DNA of 64,000 bases from JBFMFR01 sp040752025. GTDB taxonomy: Bacteria; Chloroflexota; Anaerolineae; Anaerolineales; UBA4823. Position numbers and translations under genes: made by a program. Where the stretch lies: the NCBI GenBank assembly GCA_040752025.1, contig JBFMFR010000019.1, positions 1-64,000 of the forward strand. The letters run 5' to 3'. The notes beneath the pieces are model-generated. The model was not told where the DNA came from and did no database searches. It worked only from the letters and a program-made list of their open reading frames with translations. Below, piece by piece: positions 1 to 8,074 of this stretch; within the stretch, counting starts at the first letter, position 1, and each line of letters starts with the position of its first letter.

Positions 1-83
1 TCCTCCTGCAAGCGGGCAACTTCGGCCTCGAGAAAGCCCAGTTGTTTGAGCAAGACTTCTATTTCCAACGCTTGTTCAGCCAT
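1..83 (-). CDS. N-terminus of an unidentified coiled-coil protein (partial)
   Basis: An ATG at 83 (minus strand) opens a frame that stays open to the left edge of the window, giving 27 residues beginning MAEQALEIEVLLKQ. The residues are mostly Glu, Leu, Gln and Ala in a heptad-like pattern, which suggests a coiled coil or an N-terminal helix. Only the first residues are present, so no family can be named. No strong ribosome binding site is visible upstream, so the start is a best guess. Confidence 0.4.
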   Translation of the reverse strand, partial: MAEQALEIEVLLKQLGFLEAEVARLQE

Positions 84-123
84 GCTTATAGTTTAGCAAA
101 TTTCTGGTAAGATGGGTAGGTAG

Positions 124-348
124 TTACTCGAATTCAGTGTTCTCAGCCGCCAATGTTTGGATGGTTACATCCCAAGCATTGCAGCCTTGGAACGTGAGAC
201 CTTGGCTTGGGAAACAGAACGCAACAATAGTGAAGCCACTGTCGAATGGCGCTTCACAACCGCTGATGCTCGTATCAAGCTCAAGAAACTCTATCCGATC
301 ATCCATCTCAATCAGAATGTTAAAGAATTACCACTTATCAAAGCATGA
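124..348 (+). pseudogene. C-terminal remnant of an IS630-family transposase
   Basis: The frame is closed by a TAG at 121-123, so only about 74 C-terminal residues remain. They carry the typical tail of IS630-type DDE transposases: a VLSRQCLDGYIP stretch, an AWETERNN stretch, then EWRFTTADARIKLKKLYP just before the end of the domain. In intact elements this tail follows the last catalytic acid. The DDE core is missing and no terminal inverted repeats are visible, so this is a dead fragment. The family assignment rests on recognition of the motif. Confidence 0.75.
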
Positions 349-359
349 TTGACAGAGTA

Positions 360-3300
360 CTAGGCAACCTGCGAACCTCCATAATCTCCCAGTTGTTCCA
401 GCTTCTCCCGCACTTGCTGTAATAATTCGTCCAGTTCAAAGGGCTTGTTCAAACAAACCAGCGCATTCTTTTCTAGAAATTGGCGCGTACCTGCGCTCAC
501 CGAGTCTCCAGTGGAAAAAACGACTCGCTGGGTCAGTTCAGGGTAGATTAATTCCAGCATTTGATAGAATTCTAGGCCGCTCATTTCAGGCATACGAATA
601 TCACACAGAATCAATGCATAATGATCATTTTTCAACAGCTCCAGCCCGACCATCGCATTGTTTACTGCCTCCACCAGGAAACCTTCCTGCTCCAAAATTC
701 GTTTCAGAACCTCTAACACACCCGGTTCGTCGTCGATAACCAGGATACGCGCAACCTGGCGCTCCGGGTCTATTTTCTTTTCCTCGGCGGTGGTTGAAAA
801 CAATAGACCATGTATCTCTATTTCCTCTGGCAGGATCAGGGGCAACTCGATATAAAAAGTAGTCCCCTGCCCAATCTCACTCTCTGCCCAGATGTGCCCA
901 CCATGCTCGCTGACAATCCCATGACAAATAGACAAACCCAGGCCTGTACCCTGCCCAGGGGGTTTGGTGGTAAAGAATGGATCGAAAATCGTCGCGAGCG
1001 TCTCTGGTGCGATTCCCGGTCCATTATCCCGAAATCGGATGCGGACCATCGGCGACTTATCCGCTTGAGCTATCCCAAAGATCGATAAGCCCAGTTCCGT
1101 TGTAACCAACAATCGCCCGGCTTGCCCGGACTGCCCATGCATGGCTTGCCAGGCATTGGTAATAATATTGACAAAGACTTGCTGTAACTGGTGAGGGTCC
1201 GCCATCGTATACGGCAAGTCGACAGCAAACTTTGTCTCAACCTGGATATTGTGAGTTCGCAATTCGTATCCCAGAAGTTCCAAAGCGCCCTGCAAAACGC
1301 TATTGATCTGGACCGGTTTGCGTTCCGCCGGGCGCTGGCGAGCGAATTCCAATAGACCACGCACAATCCGGCTGGCTCGTTGCGCCTCCGTTACAATTCG
1401 GTCCAAATCTCGATTGAAACGAATATCAGCAGATTGAGCCTGTAGCAGTTGAGCAAACAGCACGACAGAGGTCAACGGGTTATTGAGCTCGTGCGCCACC
1501 CCAGCTACCAGTTCACCAATCGCCGCCAGTTTTTCGCTCTGCACCAATCGCGCCTGAGTTCTCTGCAGCGTGGTATACTGCGCTTCAAGGTTCTCGTGTA
1601 ATTCAGAGCGATACATCGCATTCGCCACAATATCGCCGATCGCTACCAGCAAGTTCAACTCAGCCTCACTGATCTCGGTATTTCTTCCAATCCACAAACC
1701 TCCCATCAGCCGCTTGTCAGCGATCAATGGAGCTCCTGCGACACACTGCATCCCCAAGATAGGTTGCAGGTCAGTCTCTTGGGCAATAATTTCGCCCTCC
1801 AGGTGCAACGCGTTATTATCTAAATAGGGTTGGTCGAATCTGATTTTCCCAGCTTCACTTTCCTCCCCAAACAGAAACGCTTTGCCCGAAAACTGATCCC
1901 ACGCACCCATCCCGACCTCGAAAACAAAACCATCATGCCCGGTATCTTTGGTAATGAATGCCGCTCCCTCAGCATCGAAAAGCGATAACAGTTGCTCCAA
2001 CACGACTGAGGGGATATCTGCCCGAGTTCTGACTACGCGCATAGCTGCCGATACTTGCGCCAATGCCTCCATTTCCTCCGCTCGCTTGCGCGTCTCCTCC
2101 AGTAACCTTAAGCGCGCGATCGCCAACGCGATCAAACTAGCCGCCTGTTCACACCGCTGAACTTCTGCCTGGCTAAACGCATGGGTTTGACGGAAACCAA
2201 ACAGAACCGCCCCCAACTTTTGTCCACCTGCTTGTAAAGGGACTCCCAGCAAAGAACGGGATGGATATAGCGCCGCGATCTTCGGATCTAAATGAGGTGA
2301 GTTGAATACATCCTCAGCGATCAAAGCCTGCCCTGCATTCAGCACCGCAGCCGTCATTGAGCGTTCGCCAGCAGTTGTCTTGGCGATCCGGTAAGCTTCT
2401 CGCGCTTCTCCTGAAGCGGCCAACGGAATCGACCTCTGTTGGGCGTCATCCCAGCCCGTAATGTAGCACTCGTCTGCGTTAATCAACTTAGCCAAACGAT
2501 CAGATAGCGCCTGTATTACAATCATCAGGTTTTGGGAAGCCAGGGAAACTTGGGCAATCTCGTTCAGAGCTTGCAAAAACTCATGCCGCTCTCTCAATTC
2601 TTGCTCTGCTCTTCTGCGTTGACTGATATCCAATGCCGTGAAAGTCACACCAGCCGCTAGATCAGATGGATCCAGAGGCGTTGAGCTAAGCAAGACGTAC
2701 AAAATCGCCCCATCCCGATGCTGCCAGCGTGTTTCTACGGTTCCTGTTCCGCGCATCTGAATCTGGTCATATTTTTCGCGCCCCACAAAGTCAAAATCCT
2801 CATCCGATGGATATAGCACACGTGCGCTCTTCCCTACCAATTCTTCTTGGGTGAAGCCCACCATCTCGCAGATCCGTTGGTTAACCTGCTGCAAGACTCG
2901 ATTCTGAACCAGGCCGATCCCCACTGGCGCCACCCGGAAAATACTGCTCAAAGACGCTTCTCGCTCGCGTAATGCCAGTTCTGCCTGCTGCCGTCGAATC
3001 GCTGCCCCCAGGATACTGGCTGCTGCCCGCAGCGTCTCGATCTCCACAGATAACCATTCGCGCTCGTACCGGCATTCATCCAACCCAACGAAACCCCACC
3101 AGGTTAAACCTACCTTTACAGGCACAATCAAGATCGACTGGATATTCTGACCAGCGAGCAATTCCTGCTCGCCCAGCGGGAGACTGGCCACCGGTCCGGC
3201 AACTACCTCACCATGTGCGAGGATTTGTTCCCAGCGCGCCATCCCTGCAGCTTGATAGGGAACACCTTGCAAACTCGGGTTATCGATCTGCGCTTCAATT

Positions 3301-6300
3301 CCAGCCGCCGCCCATTCGTAGATCTGGTTGGAGCACAACTGCCCGTCCGAATTGAGCATGTTCTCGAAAACATACACCCGGCTGGCATCCGCTGCTTGCC
3401 CCAGGCGCTCCAATACCTCCTGAACAACATCCTGCAAAACACCCTCGCTCAAAAACCGCTCCGCCGCGAAGCTTACAGCTTCCAAAATACGGTCACGTCG
3501 GTCCAGGGCAGCTTGGGTACGTTGACGTTCTCCTAATTCATTCTGTGTAGATTGGTATAAACGGGCGTTTTCCAGAGCGGTCGCCACCTGTCCCGCCACA
3601 GTTTCCATCACCATTACATCATTATCATCAAATGCGCCTGCTTCAGAGCTTTGCACATCCAGCACACCCAAAACCTGTTCCCCCAATCTCACCGGTACAC
3701 TCAATTCAGAACGCGCCTCGGGCACTTCGGGATATAAGTGCACATAATGTTCTTCCGCGGCCACATCATTAGCCAACAAACTGTGCGCATGCGCCGCTAC
3801 CCAGCCCACCATACCCTGTTCCATCGCCAGGGCATGGTTCTCGGGATACAGCGCGGCCCGTTCCCCCACCATCACCTTCGCCTCCAGCATATTATTCGCA
3901 TGATTTAGCAAAAATATCCCCACGTGCTGGTAGCCAAAACGCTCCTGGATCAAGTTAGCTGCCCGACCAACCACTTCGGACGGCGCCAGTAGCGCTGCAA
4001 TCTGTCTACCCACATCGTTGAGCAGCGCCAGTTGCGCAACGCGCTTCTTCATCGACTCTTCCGCCCGTTTGCGATCTGTAATATCCAGCGCAGCTCCATA
4101 AAAATGCACCGGCTTGCCATGATCGTCAAGGACAACCCGTACCTGGTCGTGCAAATAGCGAACTGCGCCATCCGGGCGAACAATCCGGAATTCGATATCA
4201 AACGGTTCGCCTTGTTCGCGAGCCAGGCTTATCGTCCGAGCCAATTTCTCCCGGTCATCCGGATGTACCAGGCTGTGCATTGTCTCAAAAGAAGGTTCAC
4301 CATCCAGGTAGCCCATAATCTCCCGCATCTGTTGTGACCACCTCACTTGGCCACTGCGCGAATCCCAATCATAGCTACCCAATTTAGCTATCTCTTGAGC
4401 CAGGCTCAAACCCGCCTGACTTTGCCGCAAGGCGGCTTCCGCTTGCAATCGTACGATACTGCCCCCAATATGTGCTGCAATAGCCTCCAGAGCATTGCGC
4501 GTGCTGGGGGGGAAATCATCGTGAGTGTGTGAAGCCAGGTTGAAACAAGCAATGACCCGGTCTTCATGCAGCACCGGGATCCCAGTCAATACTTTTAGGG
4601 CCTCATTTTCGCGTACACCACCTTCCGCCTCTGGAAAAGCCTCTGAATATTTTTTATAGTAAGGCCTACCAGCTTTAATCAGTTCTGCCTGAGGCGTATC
4701 TGCCTCGAAGCAATGGACAGCTTGCACAAATTCATCGGTAAAACCACGGTGAGAAATCAGATCTATCCCCCCACTCTCTTGATTGACAAGATATACCCCG
4801 CCGCTATCAACCCCCTCGTATTCTAGCGCCGTCTCCAGGGCTCGATCCAAAGCCTCTGTCAAACTGCGCGCCGAACCAACCGCTACCGCCAGATCCCGCT
4901 CGATTTGCAATGCTGCCTCCGCCAGCTTGCGCTCTGTAATATCTAGCATCACCCCGCGCAGGCCAGTTGCCTGATCCGCCTCAACCACCACTGTTACCAC
5001 ATCTCGGAACCACAAAGTTTGTCCATCAGCAGAGATCATGCGATACTCGAACTCGTAATTTCGCATTTCCTCCACTGCCTGATGTGAATAGGCCGGTGCC
5101 CATTCTCGATCATCCGGATGCATATGCGTTTGCCAAAAATCTGGATCCTGAGCCCATAGATCCACCGGGTAACCCAGAAGGCGCTCTGCCTGGCGGTTGA
5201 CAAAAGTATATCCTGGGCGGCGCAAGTCGATTTCCCATACAATTCCTTCGATCGTATTGACCAGGTCATCCAACACCTGGCGAGCTTGTTGTTGCCCAAT
5301 TGCAGTTCCAAACATCCGTGCAGCCGTACGTAAAGCATCCACTTCAGCATCCATCCAGGTTCGCCCCTGTGTACAATCATCAAAACCCATAATCCCCCAA
5401 CAACGTCCTCCCACAAAAATTGGCACGGCCAGGAAAGAAGTAATATCCAGTGCAGACAGGATTTCTTGCACCCAGGCTGGAAATTCAGATGTGTAACCAA
5501 TTATTGGCTGCCCGGCCATTATCACATTGAACCAATGCTTCAACTCCGCTGCTGACAAAGGGATATCCCGCAACTGAAGGCCTTCCACCTGCGTTGCAAT
5601 CCCGGGCGCAGCCCACTGGAAACGCTGGCTGGTGAATTGTGCGCCAGTCGGATCGACGCGGTTTTCAAAGACATGTACCCGACTGGCCCCAGCTGCCTCA
5701 CCCAGGATTGCCAATACCTGTGTGATCTCGCTAGTCCAATCCGCCTCGCGCAAAAAACGCTCAGCAGCCAGGTTGATCGCCTGCAAGATCACATCTCTAC
5801 GCAGCAAAGCCTCTTCAGCCTGCACTGCTGCACTGACATTTTCAACAGTCGTCACCATGCCATCGATTTGGCCATCCTCATCAAACAAAGGCGCAGCATT
5901 GATCGACAGCAGCACTCGCCGTCCATCTGGCCACTGAATCGCATGCTTCACTTGCTGGACTGCCTGTCCTGAGCGCATTACCTTAACGAACGGTAACTCG
6001 TCATCCGGGAATGCACTCCCATCAAAGGCAGTTATTTGCCACCCAGGATCGTTATAGTCCCGATGACTGATCTCGTCTCGCTCCAATCCCAATACTTGTT
6101 CAGCGCGAGGGTTAGCAAAAACAATCTTTCCGGCTCGATCCAGGGTGACAATCCCCGCTGGGCTGGTTTCCATCACCTGCGCAATCAGGTCCCGCTCGCG
6201 CTGCAAAGCTTGCTCGGTCCTAACGCGTTCCGTGACATCCTGGAATATCGAAACCATCTTACCTGGGGAAGCTCGGAAAGCATGCACTTCAAAAGCGCCT

Positions 6301-6890
6301 GCTATTTGCCCCTCCTGATAGGTTATCTGGTCAGCTTTCCAACTCTCTCCCGACGAGGCCACCTTGCGATAATTTTCCGGCACCTCTAAGTCGACCAGCC
6401 CTGGAAAAGCTTCCTCAATTGTCTTACCTATGAATTGCCGGTTATCTACGCCCAGGATTTTGTCCGCTGCTGGGTTGGCTCCTTCGAACACCAGGCTCCC
6501 ATCTAACCGAAGCTCATATATGTGCATACCCAAAGGAACGGAATTCACAATGCTGCGGAATTTCTCTTCCGACTCTCGTAGCGCCTCTCCCATGCTGCGC
6601 AATTCTCTTTCCGCCAAGGTCAAATCCTGGAAATAATGGCGGATACGCCAGACACCGAGGAACATCAATAATGAGATAAACAATCCTAAGGCATCGAAAG
6701 AGACCGCGGCTTTAAATAAGTAGTCTCCACCTAAACTAAACAAAGACACAAAACGCCGGGCAGCCATCAGAGCCATACCCACCGCGATCAACACCCAGGC
6801 CACCCTGCGGCCTGTCAACGGGATCAATTGCAAGGCCAGAAATGCCGCCCCAAGTTGTAGAACGATAGAAAGCAAAATTAACAACACCAT
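360..6890 (-). CDS. Giant membrane-anchored PAS/GAF hybrid histidine kinase with C-terminal receiver
   Basis: A 2176-residue sensor kinase. Order: two to three membrane helices (about 1-90), PAS (105-225), PAS (230-355), GAF (360-535), PAS (540-655), GAF (670-815), PAS (820-945), GAF (950-1105), GAF (1135-1290), PAS (1300-1420), GAF (1430-1575), GAF (1610-1760), HisKA with phospho-acceptor His1800 in VAHELNNP, HATPase with DNGPGI and GTGLGL boxes (about 1900-2020), and a receiver with Asp2097 in LCDIRMPE. The start has an AGGAGG-like ribosome binding site about 10 bases upstream. The first and fourth GAF domains resemble each other (SRVxVFEN, WAAxGI), pointing to internal duplication. No separate response regulator gene is adjacent, so the output path is unknown. 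Input ligands cannot be read from sequence. Confidence 0.93.
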   Translation of the reverse strand: MVLLILLSIVLQLGAAFLALQLIPLTGRRVAWVLIAVGMALMAARRFVSLFSLGGDYLFKAAVSFDALGLFISLLMFLGVWRIRHYFQDLTLAERELRSMGEALRESEEKFRSIVNSVPLGMHIYELRLDGSLVFEGANPAADKILGVDNRQFIGKTIEEAFPGLVDLEVPENYRKVASSGESWKADQITYQEGQIAGAFEVHAFRASPGKMVSIFQDVTERVRTEQALQRERDLIAQVMETSPAGIVTLDRAGKIVFANPRAEQVLGLERDEISHRDYNDPGWQITAFDGSAFPDDELPFVKVMRSGQAVQQVKHAIQWPDGRRVLLSINAAPLFDEDGQIDGMVTTVENVSAAVQAEEALLRRDVILQAINLAAERFLREADWTSEITQVLAILGEAAGASRVHVFENRVDPTGAQFTSQRFQWAAPGIATQVEGLQLRDIPLSAAELKHWFNVIMAGQPIIGYTSEFPAWVQEILSALDITSFLAVPIFVGGRCWGIMGFDDCTQGRTWMDAEVDALRTAARMFGTAIGQQQARQVLDDLVNTIEGIVWEIDLRRPGYTFVNRQAERLLGYPVDLWAQDPDFWQTHMHPDDREWAPAYSHQAVEEMRNYEFEYRMISADGQTLWFRDVVTVVVEADQATGLRGVMLDITERKLAEAALQIERDLAVAVGSARSLTEALDRALETALEYEGVDSGGVYLVNQESGGIDLISHRGFTDEFVQAVHCFEADTPQAELIKAGRPYYKKYSEAFPEAEGGVRENEALKVLTGIPVLHEDRVIACFNLASHTHDDFPPSTRNALEAIAAHIGGSIVRLQAEAALRQSQAGLSLAQEIAKLGSYDWDSRSGQVRWSQQMREIMGYLDGEPSFETMHSLVHPDDREKLARTISLAREQGEPFDIEFRIVRPDGAVRYLHDQVRVVLDDHGKPVHFYGAALDITDRKRAEESMKKRVAQLALLNDVGRQIAALLAPSEVVGRAANLIQERFGYQHVGIFLLNHANNMLEAKVMVGERAALYPENHALAMEQGMVGWVAAHAHSLLANDVAAEEHYVHLYPEVPEARSELSVPVRLGEQVLGVLDVQSSEAGAFDDNDVMVMETVAGQVATALENARLYQSTQNELGERQRTQAALDRRDRILEAVSFAAERFLSEGVLQDVVQEVLERLGQAADASRVYVFENMLNSDGQLCSNQIYEWAAAGIEAQIDNPSLQGVPYQAAGMARWEQILAHGEVVAGPVASLPLGEQELLAGQNIQSILIVPVKVGLTWWGFVGLDECRYEREWLSVEIETLRAAASILGAAIRRQQAELALREREASLSSIFRVAPVGIGLVQNRVLQQVNQRICEMVGFTQEELVGKSARVLYPSDEDFDFVGREKYDQIQMRGTGTVETRWQHRDGAILYVLLSSTPLDPSDLAAGVTFTALDISQRRRAEQELRERHEFLQALNEIAQVSLASQNLMIVIQALSDRLAKLINADECYITGWDDAQQRSIPLAASGEAREAYRIAKTTAGERSMTAAVLNAGQALIAEDVFNSPHLDPKIAALYPSRSLLGVPLQAGGQKLGAVLFGFRQTHAFSQAEVQRCEQAASLIALAIARLRLLEETRKRAEEMEALAQVSAAMRVVRTRADIPSVVLEQLLSLFDAEGAAFITKDTGHDGFVFEVGMGAWDQFSGKAFLFGEESEAGKIRFDQPYLDNNALHLEGEIIAQETDLQPILGMQCVAGAPLIADKRLMGGLWIGRNTEISEAELNLLVAIGDIVANAMYRSELHENLEAQYTTLQRTQARLVQSEKLAAIGELVAGVAHELNNPLTSVVLFAQLLQAQSADIRFNRDLDRIVTEAQRASRIVRGLLEFARQRPAERKPVQINSVLQGALELLGYELRTHNIQVETKFAVDLPYTMADPHQLQQVFVNIITNAWQAMHGQSGQAGRLLVTTELGLSIFGIAQADKSPMVRIRFRDNGPGIAPETLATIFDPFFTTKPPGQGTGLGLSICHGIVSEHGGHIWAESEIGQGTTFYIELPLILPEEIEIHGLLFSTTAEEKKIDPERQVARILVIDDEPGVLEVLKRILEQEGFLVEAVNNAMVGLELLKNDHYALILCDIRMPEMSGLEFYQMLELIYPELTQRVVFSTGDSVSAGTRQFLEKNALVCLNKPFELDELLQQVREKLEQLGDYGGSQVA

Positions 6891-7214
6891 CGCAGCATTA
6901 CCTCCTGCCTGACAAATACCTGGCTTGCCCAGACAACGCCATAAGAAAAAAGCACCATTTTAGTTTAGCATATTCTGGCATGTTGTGCACCTGCCTTCAA
7001 AATCATTCGGTGCGACATCATCGATTCTGCAACACAGTTTGATGTATAATGATTCTACATGATCCGAGAGCAAGGTGCTTCAGCCTGAGGGTTTCGCTAA
7101 TCTCCTAAGATATTATGAGTTGCACTATCCATAGATTGTATACAATCCAATCAACAATATTCGAAACGCCCCACAGCCTGCACTTGCTCGCCAAGTTTGC
7201 GTTGAGGGATACCT
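6891..7214. other. 324-base intergenic region between divergent genes
   Basis: This gap separates the start of the giant kinase (minus) from the start of the YqiJ-like gene (plus), so it should hold both promoters. A TATAAT hexamer lies at 7045-7050 on the plus strand but has no convincing -35 box at the right distance. The only strong structure is the palindrome at 7134-7147, listed separately. No further open frame or RNA gene is evident. Confidence 0.5.
7134..7147. promoter_or_regulatory. Perfect 14-bp palindrome, candidate operator
   Basis: GATTGTATACAATC reads identically on both strands and lies 67 bases upstream of the YqiJ-like start. The core TTGTATACAA resembles operators of GntR-type repressors. 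No GntR gene is in the window, so the cognate protein is unknown. A 14-base perfect palindrome can arise by chance in an AT-rich gap, so the call is tentative. Confidence 0.35.
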
Positions 7215-8036
7215 ATGATCGAAATCTGGAATTCTATCTCCACCTGGTATAACCTGCCCTTTACACTGCTGATCGCCATGGGCCTGATGCTTTCCGCCCT
7301 GCAATTAATCGGCCTGGGTGGCGACCAGGACAGTGAAAGTGATCTGGATCACGAAGTCGATCTACAGCATGACGTAGATCTAGATCACGATCTGGATTTG
7401 GATCATGATCTGGATTTGGATCATGAACTCGACCTTTCCCACGACATCGACGCCGATCACGATCTGGAGTTGGGACACGATTTGGAACACGACATCGATC
7501 ACGATTTCGAACAAGATCTTTCCCATGATATAGATGCTGGGGCATCATTTCTGAATCTAATGGCCTTCCTGGGCGTTGGCAAAGTGCCCCTGATGGTTGT
7601 ATTGTTAATCTTCTTCTACTCAATCGGTATGTTGGGCTGGCTGCTGAATGGTTTAGTGCGCTCGATTTTCAATGTGTATCCTGGTGCAATCTTCGCAGGC
7701 ATATTGCCGGCTGCTGTGATCGTTGGCAGCCTGATCACTTCACGCGCAACGCGCTTCATCGGGCAGGTTCTTCCTCCGATCAGCACCACCGCAACGCGCG
7801 CCCAGGGATTGGTAGGCCGGCGCGGCAAAGTGACCAGCCCTTTCGTGGACGATAAATACGGTCTGGTACATATACGCGACTCAGGCGGTACGCTCATCAG
7901 CATTTTTGTGGTCTCTCAGGACGAAGAACCAATTCCGCGAGGCGAAGAAATCCTGTTGTTATCCTATCAAGCCGAACAAAAACGTTATCTGGTAACACGC
8001 GCCAACCCCAATTTACCACCGGCGCATCAACTGTAG
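7215..8036 (+). CDS. YqiJ/NfeD-like membrane protein with Asp-His repeat, flotillin partner
   Basis: A 273-residue protein with a membrane helix near residues 14-36, an extraordinary Asp/His/Leu repeat (about 39-110), two more membrane helices (about 113-180) and a C-terminal OB-fold-like domain (about 190-265: GLVGRRGKVTSP, then VHIRDSGGTLISI). The architecture matches YqiJ-type partners of flotillin, and the next gene encodes a flotillin 38 bases away. NfeD/YqiJ proteins help organise flotillin membrane domains. The Asp-His segment is not a normal part of the family as I know it; it lies between membrane helices and could bind divalent metal ions (inference). A GAGGGAT ribosome binding site precedes the ATG. 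Confidence 0.82.
   Translation: MIEIWNSISTWYNLPFTLLIAMGLMLSALQLIGLGGDQDSESDLDHEVDLQHDVDLDHDLDLDHDLDLDHELDLSHDIDADHDLELGHDLEHDIDHDFEQDLSHDIDAGASFLNLMAFLGVGKVPLMVVLLIFFYSIGMLGWLLNGLVRSIFNVYPGAIFAGILPAAVIVGSLITSRATRFIGQVLPPISTTATRAQGLVGRRGKVTSPFVDDKYGLVHIRDSGGTLISIFVVSQDEEPIPRGEEILLLSYQAEQKRYLVTRANPNLPPAHQL
7336..7535 (+). repeat. In-gene tandem repeat encoding (Asp/Leu)-His-Asp units
   Basis: The coding sequence repeats a six-residue period with the pattern DLDHDL, varied as DLQHDV, DLSHDI, ELGHDL and DIDHDF. At DNA level an 18-base unit, GATCTGGATTTGGATCAT, occurs twice in tandem near 7389-7428, with degenerate copies on both sides. The recurring GATC and GATCTGGAT words suggest growth by slippage or unequal crossing-over. 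About a dozen His and some thirty acidic residues are packed into roughly 67 residues. Confidence 0.85.
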
Positions 8037-8074
8037 TGAAAACTACACATCAACAATAGAGAAGGAGTGCCACA

